From assembly GCA_026398435.1 (NCBI GenBank), contig JAPLSW010000076.1, positions 7,609-54,396 of the forward strand: 46,788 bases of DNA. Direction: 5' to 3'. The DNA is from Chlamydiota bacterium. GTDB lineage: Bacteria > Chlamydiota > Chlamydiia > Chlamydiales > Rhabdochlamydiaceae. The notes under the pieces are model-generated. The model did no database searches, was not told the origin of the DNA, and saw only the letters and a program-made list of their open reading frames with translations. Numbering within the stretch: position 1 is the stretch's first letter; each line of letters begins with the position of its first letter. A program made the translations under genes and the position numbers. This document shows positions 34,450-41,681 of this stretch, one piece after another.

Positions 34450-34648
34450 AGAAATCACAAAACTGTCCTTGGTTTTAAAACAGGAGATCGTGTCAAAGCT
34501 GTTGTAACAAAAGGGAACTATTTAGGCACCTATGCAGGAAGAGTAGCAGTTCGATCCTTATGACATTTTTTGCATTGAACCGATAATTGAAAAAGTCGAT
34601 GGTGTTAGCCATAAATTCTGCAAATCTGTGCAATACTTGAATCGATAG
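34450..34648 (+). pseudogene. C-terminal relic of an IscB-like (RuvC/HNH) nuclease
   Basis: The plus strand reads LGFKTGDRVKAVVTKGNYLG and TYAGRVAVR, then after a shift of frame FDPYDIFCIEPIIEKVDG and VSHKFCKSVQYLNR with a stop at 34646-34648. IscB-type and related RRXRR/HNH proteins end in the same way: GFQTGD.V.AVV..GK..GT..GRVAVRASGSF.I, then V.GI..KYC..LQR.DGY. The residues corresponding to ASGS are missing at the junction near 34550, so a deletion of about 11 nt caused the frameshift. The RuvC, bridge and HNH parts are absent. IscB proteins are RNA-guided ancestors of Cas9 carried by IS200/IS605-type elements. The call rests on motif memory and should be searched. Confidence 0.65.
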
Positions 34649-34673
34649 AATTATACAAACCAACAACCAAAAA

Positions 34674-34728
34674 AAGGAGAGGCAGCTCCTCCCAATCCTA
34701 AAGAATAGGGCCCCCATGCCGTCATATA
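34674..34728 (+). mobile_element. possible right end of an IS200/IS605-type element
   Basis: About 25 nt after the IscB-like stop, AAAAGGAGAGGCAGCTCCTCCC is followed by an imperfect hairpin, CCCAATCC-TAAA-GAATAGGG. The right ends of IS605-type elements carrying tnpB or iscB often show this order: GGAG..CCTCC, then a stem with a TAAA loop. The stem has two mismatches here, which agrees with decay. Confidence 0.35.
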
Positions 34729-34773
34729 GGATAAAAGACCTATTATATATAAGCACCTATATCCCTGAAGATC

Positions 34774-34815
34774 GATCCAATCGACCCAAATTATGCATTT
34801 TGGGTCGATTGGGTC
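34774..34815. repeat. 17-bp inverted repeat
   Basis: GATCCAATCGACCCAAA (34774-34790) and TTTGGGTCGATTGGGTC (34799-34815) pair with a single T-G mismatch around an 8-nt loop. There is no downstream T-run. A near-identical 14/15-bp sequence, AATAGGGCCCCCAT and AATAGGAGCCCCCAT, lies on both sides (34704-34717 and 34816-34830). The block may be a small mobile insertion. Confidence 0.6.
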
Positions 34816-34980
34816 AATAGGAGCCCCCATATGAAAGAGGTTGCCTTTTGACCAGTTGCTTTAAGCCGCTTAGCCTCATCAGAGTTTCGTTACCTATCCC
34901 CGTTTTTTAGGACAGTTGCCATCTTTAAAACTTTGGTCTATAATCACCCCCTTTACCCCTATTTACAAAAGAGGATTTTT

Positions 34981-36822
34981 ATGGAAAAAAGAACACTTAA
35001 AGTACACACGGAAAATATCCTACCGATCATTAAAAAATGGCTTTACTCAGATAAGGACATCTTCGTAAGAGAGCTAGTTTCCAATGCGTGCGATGCTCTT
35101 AGCAAATGCAAAACTCTTCGAGATAAGGGAGAGCTTTCAGTAACGGATGATGAGCTGCGCATCGATCTTTTTGTAGATAAAGAAAAAAGAACTCTCCGCT
35201 TTGTCGATACAGGCATTGGAATGACCGCTGAAGAAGTAGAAAAATACATAGCTCAGCTCGCCTTTTCTGGAGCGGAAGAATTCGTTTCCAAATACAAATC
35301 AGACACTGAAAAAGACCAAATCATCGGCCACTTCGGCCTCGGCTTTTACTCCGCCTATATGGTGGCAGGTAGTGTAACAATTGACACCTTATCCTACCAG
35401 ACGGATGCAAAATCCACCCTTTGGACTTGTGATGGTGGCGTCGAGTATGATCTCCAAGAAGGAAGCCGAACCACACGTGGTACAGACATCACCCTTTATG
35501 TCTCTGAAGATAGCGATGAATTTTTAGAAGAGTCCAAAATCAGATCTCTTCTCGATCAGTACTGCGCATTTCTTCCCTTCCCTATTTACCTCAATGGGAC
35601 CCACATCAACAATAAAGAGCCCCTATGGCTTAAAAGCCCATCGCAGTGCACAGACGAAGAATACCTCGAATTCTATAGATCTCTTTATCCGATGGATGCA
35701 GACCCCCTCTTTTGGATCCACATAAACGTCGACTACCCCTTCCATCTTCAAGGGATCCTTTATTTTCCTAAGATCCATAAAAAATTCGACTGGAATAAAA
35801 GCAATATCAAGCTCTTTTGTAACAGAGTCTTCGTATCGGACGACTGCAAAGATCTTATCCCCGATTATCTCATGGTACTTAAAGGGGCAATCGACAGCCC
35901 AGACATCCCATTAAATGTTTCTAGAAGCTACCTGCAGATGGATAAAACGGTGCGCCAGCTCTCTACGCATGTCGCTAAAAAAATAACTGATAAGCTGCAC
36001 ACTCTTTACACCTCTGAAAAAGAAAAGTTCCTCTCTTGCTGGCAAGACATTGAACTGATTGTAAAACTGGGAATCATCCAAGATGAGAAATTCTATGAAA
36101 GGGCAAAAGAGTTCCTCCTTTGGAAAAGCACCTCTGGAGAGTGGCTTAAAGTCGAAGAGTATTTAGAAAAAAATAAAGATAAAATCAAAGATAAGGTGTT
36201 TTATACATCTTCCGATGAAACACAAAAGTCCCACTTCCTTAACTTTTACCAAGAAAAAGGAATCGAGGTACTCTATGCAACCTCCCCGATAGATACTCAC
36301 CTAATGAACTTCTTAGAAGGGAAGATGAGACCGACTAGATTCCAAAGGATTGATGGGGGGATCGATGATTCTCTACTCGATATGACGAAAGAAAAAACAC
36401 ATCTCGATGCTGAAGGAAAAACTGAAGCCTCTCGCCTTGCTGATTTTATCAGAGGATCTCTTGGAGAATATAAAGTAGATGTCGAAGCAAAGAGTCTATC
36501 GACTGAATCCCTCCCTGGATTCATTCTTGTTGACGAAGACCTTCGTAGATTAAGAGATACTATGGCTCTATCACAAGGAGCCCTTCCCCCCTCTTTTATG
36601 GAGAAGAAGACCTTCATCGTAAATACCAATAGTAAACTGATGAACGCTCTTCCCCACATGAGCCTGAAAAGCCCAGATCTTGCTAAAGACCTCGCGCAGC
36701 AAGTATACGAGCTATCTCTGCTCTCTCAAAAAGAGCTTGAGCCTACAAAACTCTCCGATTTCATTCAGAGATCGACAAGAGTACTCGAGCAACTAGTAGA
36801 ACTAAACGGGCAAGAGAAGTAG
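34981..36822 (+). CDS. htpG: Hsp90-family chaperone HtpG
   Basis: HtpG is the bacterial Hsp90, an ATP-driven dimeric chaperone. The N-terminal GHKL ATPase has ELVSNACDALSK with the catalytic Glu/Asn, DTGIGMT, and the lid segment GHFGLGFYSAYMVA. The middle domain carries GAIDSPDIPLNVSRSYLQ with the conserved catalytic-loop Arg. The C-terminal dimerisation part extends to residue 613. The usual GTIAKSGT wording of the first loop is altered to AQLAFSGAEEF, so this is a divergent branch. The start at 34981 has AGAGG 7 nt upstream; the open frame to 34933 is not needed. A strong hairpin follows the stop. Confidence 0.94.
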   Translation: MEKRTLKVHTENILPIIKKWLYSDKDIFVRELVSNACDALSKCKTLRDKGELSVTDDELRIDLFVDKEKRTLRFVDTGIGMTAEEVEKYIAQLAFSGAEEFVSKYKSDTEKDQIIGHFGLGFYSAYMVAGSVTIDTLSYQTDAKSTLWTCDGGVEYDLQEGSRTTRGTDITLYVSEDSDEFLEESKIRSLLDQYCAFLPFPIYLNGTHINNKEPLWLKSPSQCTDEEYLEFYRSLYPMDADPLFWIHINVDYPFHLQGILYFPKIHKKFDWNKSNIKLFCNRVFVSDDCKDLIPDYLMVLKGAIDSPDIPLNVSRSYLQMDKTVRQLSTHVAKKITDKLHTLYTSEKEKFLSCWQDIELIVKLGIIQDEKFYERAKEFLLWKSTSGEWLKVEEYLEKNKDKIKDKVFYTSSDETQKSHFLNFYQEKGIEVLYATSPIDTHLMNFLEGKMRPTRFQRIDGGIDDSLLDMTKEKTHLDAEGKTEASRLADFIRGSLGEYKVDVEAKSLSTESLPGFILVDEDLRRLRDTMALSQGALPPSFMEKKTFIVNTNSKLMNALPHMSLKSPDLAKDLAQQVYELSLLSQKELEPTKLSDFIQRSTRVLEQLVELNGQEK

Positions 36823-36843
36823 TTGAATTTTCCGCTTTTTTGA

Positions 36844-36875
36844 AAAATAGCCTAAGGGAACCCTTAGGCTATTTT
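36844..36875. terminator. bidirectional terminator between htpG and the phosphatase gene
   Basis: A perfect 15-bp inverted repeat (AAAATAGCCTAAGGG, loop AA, CCCTTAGGCTATTTT) lies between the convergent stops. It has A-rich and T-rich flanks, so it can act in both directions. It covers the stop codon of the minus-strand gene. Confidence 0.85.
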
Positions 36876-38074
36876 GTTATACGGGGCGCTTTGTCGATAA
36901 CTTCACCGGTAATTGCATAGGCTGTGATATCACACCCCTGACCCGATAAAGAGACAAAATTAAAACAGTTCTTACGGTCTTTTGCCGCTAAATACCACGC
37001 TTTTGGGTGGGGCTTTCTCGGCTTTACTCCCCAGCATCCATCTCCCATATAAATCACACCCTTACTATCAATTTGCTCGTCTTTGATAGGGAATGTCCTT
37101 TTATAAGCATGATTATGATGTTCAAAAGCTACTTGCACTCCCCCCTCTTCGAATAAAGGACACCAGTACTTCCTGATACGTTTAGGTATGCCTCCATTAT
37201 AGGGATATACAGACGGATAGGCACCTACATGATAGACCGCGAATTTATAGGGGATATTTGCTCTGTCAGATAGGGCCTGTTTTAGCCAACTGGTCTGCTC
37301 CCCAACAATTGGATAAGAGTGATCTGTATCTAGTAAGATAAGAGAAAGGGTTGATCCAATATCGAGCGCCCTAAACGAGATATTTTCCTTAGCAAAAGCA
37401 AAAAGTTGGTATAGTAAAACGGGAGTTTTTCTCGGGTCTATCTGATTTTTAGGAACATCATGATTACCAACAACTGGAACAATCGGAATCATTCTGCCTC
37501 CCTTACCCACCATGGAGCTTTTCCATTCGGAAAAAAAAGTCGTCCATCTTTTTATCTCCCACTGCCTCCCTTTAAAAGGGACCTTATTAGAATGGGTGTA
37601 GGCGATATCTCCTCCAACTACGACAAAATCGGGATCTAGCTCAGCTATTTGCCGATTAGCTTTGCGAAAAGAAGAAAGGAACCGATAGGCATCTCCCCCC
37701 ACTACAAATTGAATAGGATTTACGTTAACATCTGCCGAAAGAGTTCTAAAAAGATTGGTTTTCTTAAAAGTTCCCACACGAAATTCATAAAAGGTATTAG
37801 GCTGTAAATGCCCTAAATCCACCCTATGGATGAGCATCTCAAAGGCTTCGGGCCGAATACTACTCCCCTTAGCATCTTGCCAAACGGTATCCCCCTTTTT
37901 TCTATAAGAAACCATCGATGCTGCATCTGCAATAGGACTATGCCATTGCACTGTGATCGATGTTGTCGGATCCTCGGTATAGGCAAGGTAGATTATTTCA
38001 GGATTTTTCTTAGGAGCCGCTGATAGAAGAAGGGCACAAATAATAACCCAGAGAATAAGCCCACTTTTTTTCAC
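36869..38074 (-). CDS. purple acid phosphatase-type metallophosphoesterase, exported
   Basis: This 401-residue protein has a signal peptide (about 1-19), an Fn3-like purple-acid-phosphatase N-domain (28-112, TTSITVQW...LQPNTFYEFRVGT), and a two-metal phosphoesterase domain. The ligands are Asp128 (VVGGDAY), Asp156 and Tyr159 (GGDIAY), Asn204 (VVGNHD), His282 (AVYHVGAYPS), and His320 and His322 (HHNHAYKR). The last motif has His in place of the usual Gly of GHxH. The tyrosine is the purple-type Fe(III) ligand. The protein would cleave phosphate esters in the periplasm or outside the cell. The start is a GTG at 38074. These enzymes are more usual in plants and some bacteria than in chlamydiae. 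Confidence 0.88.
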   Translation of the reverse strand: MKKSGLILWVIICALLLSAAPKKNPEIIYLAYTEDPTTSITVQWHSPIADAASMVSYRKKGDTVWQDAKGSSIRPEAFEMLIHRVDLGHLQPNTFYEFRVGTFKKTNLFRTLSADVNVNPIQFVVGGDAYRFLSSFRKANRQIAELDPDFVVVGGDIAYTHSNKVPFKGRQWEIKRWTTFFSEWKSSMVGKGGRMIPIVPVVGNHDVPKNQIDPRKTPVLLYQLFAFAKENISFRALDIGSTLSLILLDTDHSYPIVGEQTSWLKQALSDRANIPYKFAVYHVGAYPSVYPYNGGIPKRIRKYWCPLFEEGGVQVAFEHHNHAYKRTFPIKDEQIDSKGVIYMGDGCWGVKPRKPHPKAWYLAAKDRKNCFNFVSLSGQGCDITAYAITGEVIDKAPRITK

Positions 38075-38338
38075 TGTTACCGCCGTATATTTGAGTTAGA
38101 ATCCTATTTGCCATAAATACCCCTAAATCCATAGACTCCTTAAGTCCATAAGCTAGCAAAGCGGGGCCATCCTAACAACCTAGCTTGGAAAACTCAAGGA
38201 TATTCAAAAATCAAGATGTCCCCTAATACGAGGGTCCTTTGCAGGAAAATTCGCAAATAAAAAGATGGGATCTCAGCAAACCGAAAACAAATTTAGCATG
38301 ACGATCATAGTAGCTACAAAACTAAATAGAGGATTATT

Positions 38339-38929
38339 ATGAGCTTGCCACCGGTAGAGTATATAGGTTCAACTTCTATACAAAGAGGGGACCCAGACTT
38401 CCTCGTCACTAGAAAAAAGGCTTATGCTAGAATAATCCCTCTCCCTCAAAATAAAGGTAACGAAAATAAGGTCCAGACAGTCGCCGAGCGACATCTACCC
38501 AAAGCAGGAGCTATCCCTGCCACAGGCCCCCCTTTCTATCTCCAAGACCCGTATCCGAAAATGGCCTCTCTGAGGCCCCCGGCTCCTTTAGAAAGAGCCT
38601 CTAGACTCGAAGAGGAGATCCTATCTCCCATAATCAAGGGGCCTCCTATGAAACCTCATTTACCTGAAAAAGCAACACATAAAGCCCTCCCTCAAGCGGC
38701 CGCTAGAGCCTCAGCAACCGAGGCTATGGAATGGAGCCCCTTGTTCCTTCCTCCACCCGCGGCCCCTCCTGAGCCTCCTATCCACGGAAACCAAAGACCT
38801 TGTTCTCCGGGTTTTCCTGCAGTATATACTGGCCCTTATATGCGCCCAGGGGCTCCATGGTCATACCCCCTAACTTCTGAGCAGATGAGAGATTTATCTA
38901 TACCGCTAGGAATGGCTCAGCTTAAATAA
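38339..38929 (+). CDS. proline-rich protein of unknown function, candidate effector
   Basis: I do not recognise this 196-residue protein. It is about one-sixth proline, with runs such as LPPPAAPPEPP near residues 137-147 and repeated short Pro blocks throughout. Most of it is predicted to be disordered. There is no signal peptide or membrane segment. GAGG precedes the ATG by about 9 nt. A strong terminator follows. Pro-rich, disordered, singly transcribed proteins in chlamydiae can be type III effectors that bind SH3 or actin-regulatory proteins, but that is only a guess here. The AT-rich 260 bp upstream hold no other gene. Confidence 0.6.
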   Translation: MSLPPVEYIGSTSIQRGDPDFLVTRKKAYARIIPLPQNKGNENKVQTVAERHLPKAGAIPATGPPFYLQDPYPKMASLRPPAPLERASRLEEEILSPIIKGPPMKPHLPEKATHKALPQAAARASATEAMEWSPLFLPPPAAPPEPPIHGNQRPCSPGFPAVYTGPYMRPGAPWSYPLTSEQMRDLSIPLGMAQLK

Positions 38930-38975
38930 ATCACTAAAAATTTACTTTACAAGCCAGTTCAAAAACCCTTACTAA

Positions 38976-39013
38976 CACCTAATCCTTAGTACCTTAAGGA
39001 TTAGGTGCTTTTA
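38976..39013 (+). terminator. terminator after the proline-rich gene
   Basis: A perfect 13-bp stem (CACCTAATCCTTA and TAAGGATTAGGTG) with loop GTACCT is followed by CTTTTAGTTG. The T-run is short, but the stem is strong and lies 47 nt after the stop codon. Confidence 0.75.
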
Positions 39014-39213
39014 GTTGAATATACTCTATAGACACACCGAAAGCCCTCTTAAATCACTCTCTTTTTGCACTTTATTATTAAATTAAAAAACAAATTACAT
39101 AAACCTAAAAAACACAAAGATAACAAGTTAAATTAATAATTATAATTGAAATAAATTCAATTTTACTATATTATTTAGTATAACTTTTAATAATAAAAAC
39201 ACCGGTTTATATA

Positions 39214-41169
39214 ATGACATCAACTATCGGAAAATTAAGCAATTTGAGCTTACAAGATAGTGCACAGAATCCCCTTACAGGAATGTGCTCTACGAATATA
39301 TCTGAAGGGCAACGCCTACTCGCCGAAACCATTGATGTATTTTCAAAAAAAGTATCCTTTAATAGTTTTTTTTCTGGACTCACTACATCAGTAACAGGAT
39401 CCCCTTTCAACATAAATGTAACAGAAGAAAAAGTAACGATTACTGATTCTGCTACAAAAGAACACGTTTTAAAATTTGCTGAGATAGAGGATGAAAGCGA
39501 AAAGCAGGGCCTCATCGCTGAAAGTAAATCTCTACTTGAAAGAATCAATGAACTCTATCGAGAGCGCCACCACACCTGCGGAGCCTCTCACGGATCTACT
39601 GCCTCTACAGCAGTCCTTAATCTTTCAAGAGTTACTACTATCCCTACACATTCTCACCATCCAGAGTCCTCAGTTGCCGGTGCTGGAGCTGAAGCTGACC
39701 CAAGAAGAGCTCGTGACGCTGCGGCGCACAGCCTTTCCCCAGATAGTCAACGAGATCTCGCAACAATTGTTTCTAGTCTAGATCTATTACAAGCAAGCCT
39801 CCATGCCCGAGAAATCCAACAAACAGGGCAATGGTCTGGTACTCCAGCGCAATCCACTTTATTTACTCAAAAATTAGCAGATATTCACGCAAAACATCCA
39901 TCGCTTCTTCGTAACCAAAAGCTGGATGAGTTAGTAGCTGCGATGGAGATTCGAAGACCGGCTTCCTCAGGACTAGAGGCTTTTCCATTAATAGAGTCTC
40001 TACATACTCATGCACTCATTCCATCTCCCCCAGAATCCCAACAAGCAAGCCTATTATCTGGCATAGAAGCCCAATCTACTCTTTCTGCTGAAGAAAAAGC
40101 AGCAATTAAAGCACAACACCCATCTTTTAAGCCTAACGATGATCTCAATGCATTAATAGCTGCACTAGGGATTCGGATACCAGAGGCCTCAGCACTTAGG
40201 ACTTTTCCCTTATTATCCTCGCCCCTTACACCTACTCAATCTCAACAAAATCATTCTCAAAGTCTTAGGAATGCTTCTATAATGACTCCTCAGCATCTTT
40301 TAGCAAGCGTCTCTAAACCTTCTTTCCTAGCGGCCGAAGCCCTATCTCTTGAGCAAAGTCGACTTGCATTAGTCAAACATCTGGACACAATGGATCTGAC
40401 ATATCATATAGCCCCAAGCGCTACACCACTTCTGCCTCCAGGGCCTATTCACACTCAACAGAACTCCCAAGCGCTACACCACTTCCACCTCCAGGGCCTA
40501 TTCATACTCAACAGAACTCCCAACCACAGCCTCACTTCTCTAAGCCAAGTTTCACCTAAAAGAACAGCCGTACATCGAATGACTCCTCAGCCTGTTTTAC
40601 CAAGCGACTCTACGACTCGTCCTAAACTTTCTTTCACAGCGGAAGAGGCTCTATCTGTTGAGCAACGTCGACTTGAATTAGTCAAATTTCTGGACGCAAT
40701 CGATGCGAAATATTCTAGAGCCCCAAGTCCCACACAAATAGTAGGTCCTTTAGGACTGCAAGCAGAACTCCCTCCTATAGGTCGGCAACAACCTCAAACA
40801 CCGGCCCTATTAAGGACCTTAACAGCAGATCCTCAAAGTCCAATTGCAGCTAGGCAAGAACCTATAATTGCGATACCTTCACCTCTACAGCAAGAGGCCT
40901 CTGAGCTTTCATTAAGAGCGGCGACTCTACAACCTCCGGTAACACCGGCGCAGCCTGCATTAAGAAAACCTTCCTTAGTCGAAAGGAAAATCCATTCTAT
41001 ACATGAAATAAAAGCAACAAAACCCTCAGCGCTAACAACTGCACAAACACTTATACGCGAACAAGAACGAGCAAAAGAATTGAAAAAACAAGAACTAGCC
41101 GGAAGAGCCGCCGAGACAAGGGCTAGACACAATGACATAAAAAGATCTTACAAAAAACAGGGTCGATAG
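39214..41169 (+). CDS. large repeat-containing Ser/Pro/Gln-rich protein, candidate effector
   Basis: I do not recognise this 651-residue protein. Two repeat families are visible. The first pairs AQSTLFTQKLADIHAKHPS (about 209) with AQSTLSAEEKAAIKAQHPS (about 289), each followed by 'LIAAM/LGIR.P..S.L..FPL'. The second pairs KPSFLAAEALSLEQSRLALV with PKLSFTAEEALSVEQRRLEL. Linkers are rich in Ser, Pro, Thr and Gln, and residues 610-651 form a basic helix. A 53-bp tandem duplication lies at 40413-40518. The size, repeats and lack of a signal peptide recall chlamydial host-directed proteins. The 280-bp AT-rich region upstream contains only the terminator of the previous gene. Confidence 0.6.
   Translation: MTSTIGKLSNLSLQDSAQNPLTGMCSTNISEGQRLLAETIDVFSKKVSFNSFFSGLTTSVTGSPFNINVTEEKVTITDSATKEHVLKFAEIEDESEKQGLIAESKSLLERINELYRERHHTCGASHGSTASTAVLNLSRVTTIPTHSHHPESSVAGAGAEADPRRARDAAAHSLSPDSQRDLATIVSSLDLLQASLHAREIQQTGQWSGTPAQSTLFTQKLADIHAKHPSLLRNQKLDELVAAMEIRRPASSGLEAFPLIESLHTHALIPSPPESQQASLLSGIEAQSTLSAEEKAAIKAQHPSFKPNDDLNALIAALGIRIPEASALRTFPLLSSPLTPTQSQQNHSQSLRNASIMTPQHLLASVSKPSFLAAEALSLEQSRLALVKHLDTMDLTYHIAPSATPLLPPGPIHTQQNSQALHHFHLQGLFILNRTPNHSLTSLSQVSPKRTAVHRMTPQPVLPSDSTTRPKLSFTAEEALSVEQRRLELVKFLDAIDAKYSRAPSPTQIVGPLGLQAELPPIGRQQPQTPALLRTLTADPQSPIAARQEPIIAIPSPLQQEASELSLRAATLQPPVTPAQPALRKPSLVERKIHSIHEIKATKPSALTTAQTLIREQERAKELKKQELAGRAAETRARHNDIKRSYKKQGR
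40413..40518 (+). repeat. 53-bp tandem duplication inside the 651-codon gene
   Basis: Copies at 40413-40465 and 40466-40518 differ at three bases. The unit length is not a multiple of three, so the second copy is read in another frame. The first reads SATPLLPPGPIHTQQNSQ and the second ALHHFHLQGLFILNRTPN. Confidence 0.9.
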
Positions 41170-41202
41170 TCGACCAATGAGACGTAAATAGGTTTGAAAA
41201 AT

Positions 41203-41241
41203 AAAAAAGGCAGGTCCCCAAAGGGAACCTGCCTTTTTTTT
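41203..41241. terminator. bidirectional terminator between the large gene and yajC
   Basis: AAAAAAGGCAGGT-CCC and GGGAACCTGCCTTTTTTTT pair around CAAA with one bulged base. A-rich and T-rich ends serve both convergent genes. Confidence 0.85.
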
Positions 41242-41253
41242 GTAGCAAAAAAA

Positions 41254-41592
41254 CTACTTAGTTTCGCCAGCTTCAATAGTTGTTGTCGTCTCTGTAGTAG
41301 AGGACTGAACATCAGTGATTGCAGCTTTAAGTACTTCGATTTTCGCTCCGTCTACCATCTTTAAAATGACAGTAGTTTCTTGTACTTTAGCTATAGTACC
41401 AACGATACCCATGGCTGTTACCTTGTCGCCAGGTTTTAGACTATCGCGTTGTTGCGCCATAGCTTTCTTTCTTTTTTGCTCTGGGCGCCAAAGAATGAAG
41501 TAGAAGAACATTAAAGCAACGCCAATCATAATGAGCGTTTGCATAAAACTTCCTTGTGTTTGAGCCGGTTCTAGTGCGATTGTTTTTTTCAT
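41254..41592 (-). CDS. yajC: preprotein translocase subunit YajC
   Basis: YajC is a small inner-membrane partner of the SecDF complex. The single membrane segment is at about residues 18-34 (TLIMIGVALMFFYFILW), directly followed by the family signature RPEQKRKKA. The SH3-like cytoplasmic part then has LKPGDKVTAMGIVGTIAKV. The start at 41592 gives 112 residues and has AAAGG about 6 nt upstream; the open frame to 41676 adds an unsupported leader. The C-terminus is Thr-rich (SSTTETTTTIEAGE). The yajC-rlmD-hctA order matches Chlamydia from memory. Confidence 0.93.
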   Translation of the reverse strand: MKKTIALEPAQTQGSFMQTLIMIGVALMFFYFILWRPEQKRKKAMAQQRDSLKPGDKVTAMGIVGTIAKVQETTVILKMVDGAKIEVLKAAITDVQSSTTETTTTIEAGETK

Positions 41593-41681
41593 AAATGCCT
41601 TTCGGGTTGATGTAAAAAAATTATTGGTTTGCGTTACTTTGATAGGATGCCCGAATTCTTCGTGTAAAAGCAACAAAAAAA

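Noticed and set aside
34493..34756. 87-codon minus-strand frame overlapping the IscB-like relic
   Set aside because: It has no recognisable motif, and the plus strand shows a clear family match in two frames, so this frame is a shadow.
39491..39781. 96-codon plus-strand frame inside the large repeat gene
   Set aside because: It overlaps the longer frame with better coding character and has no ribosome-binding site.
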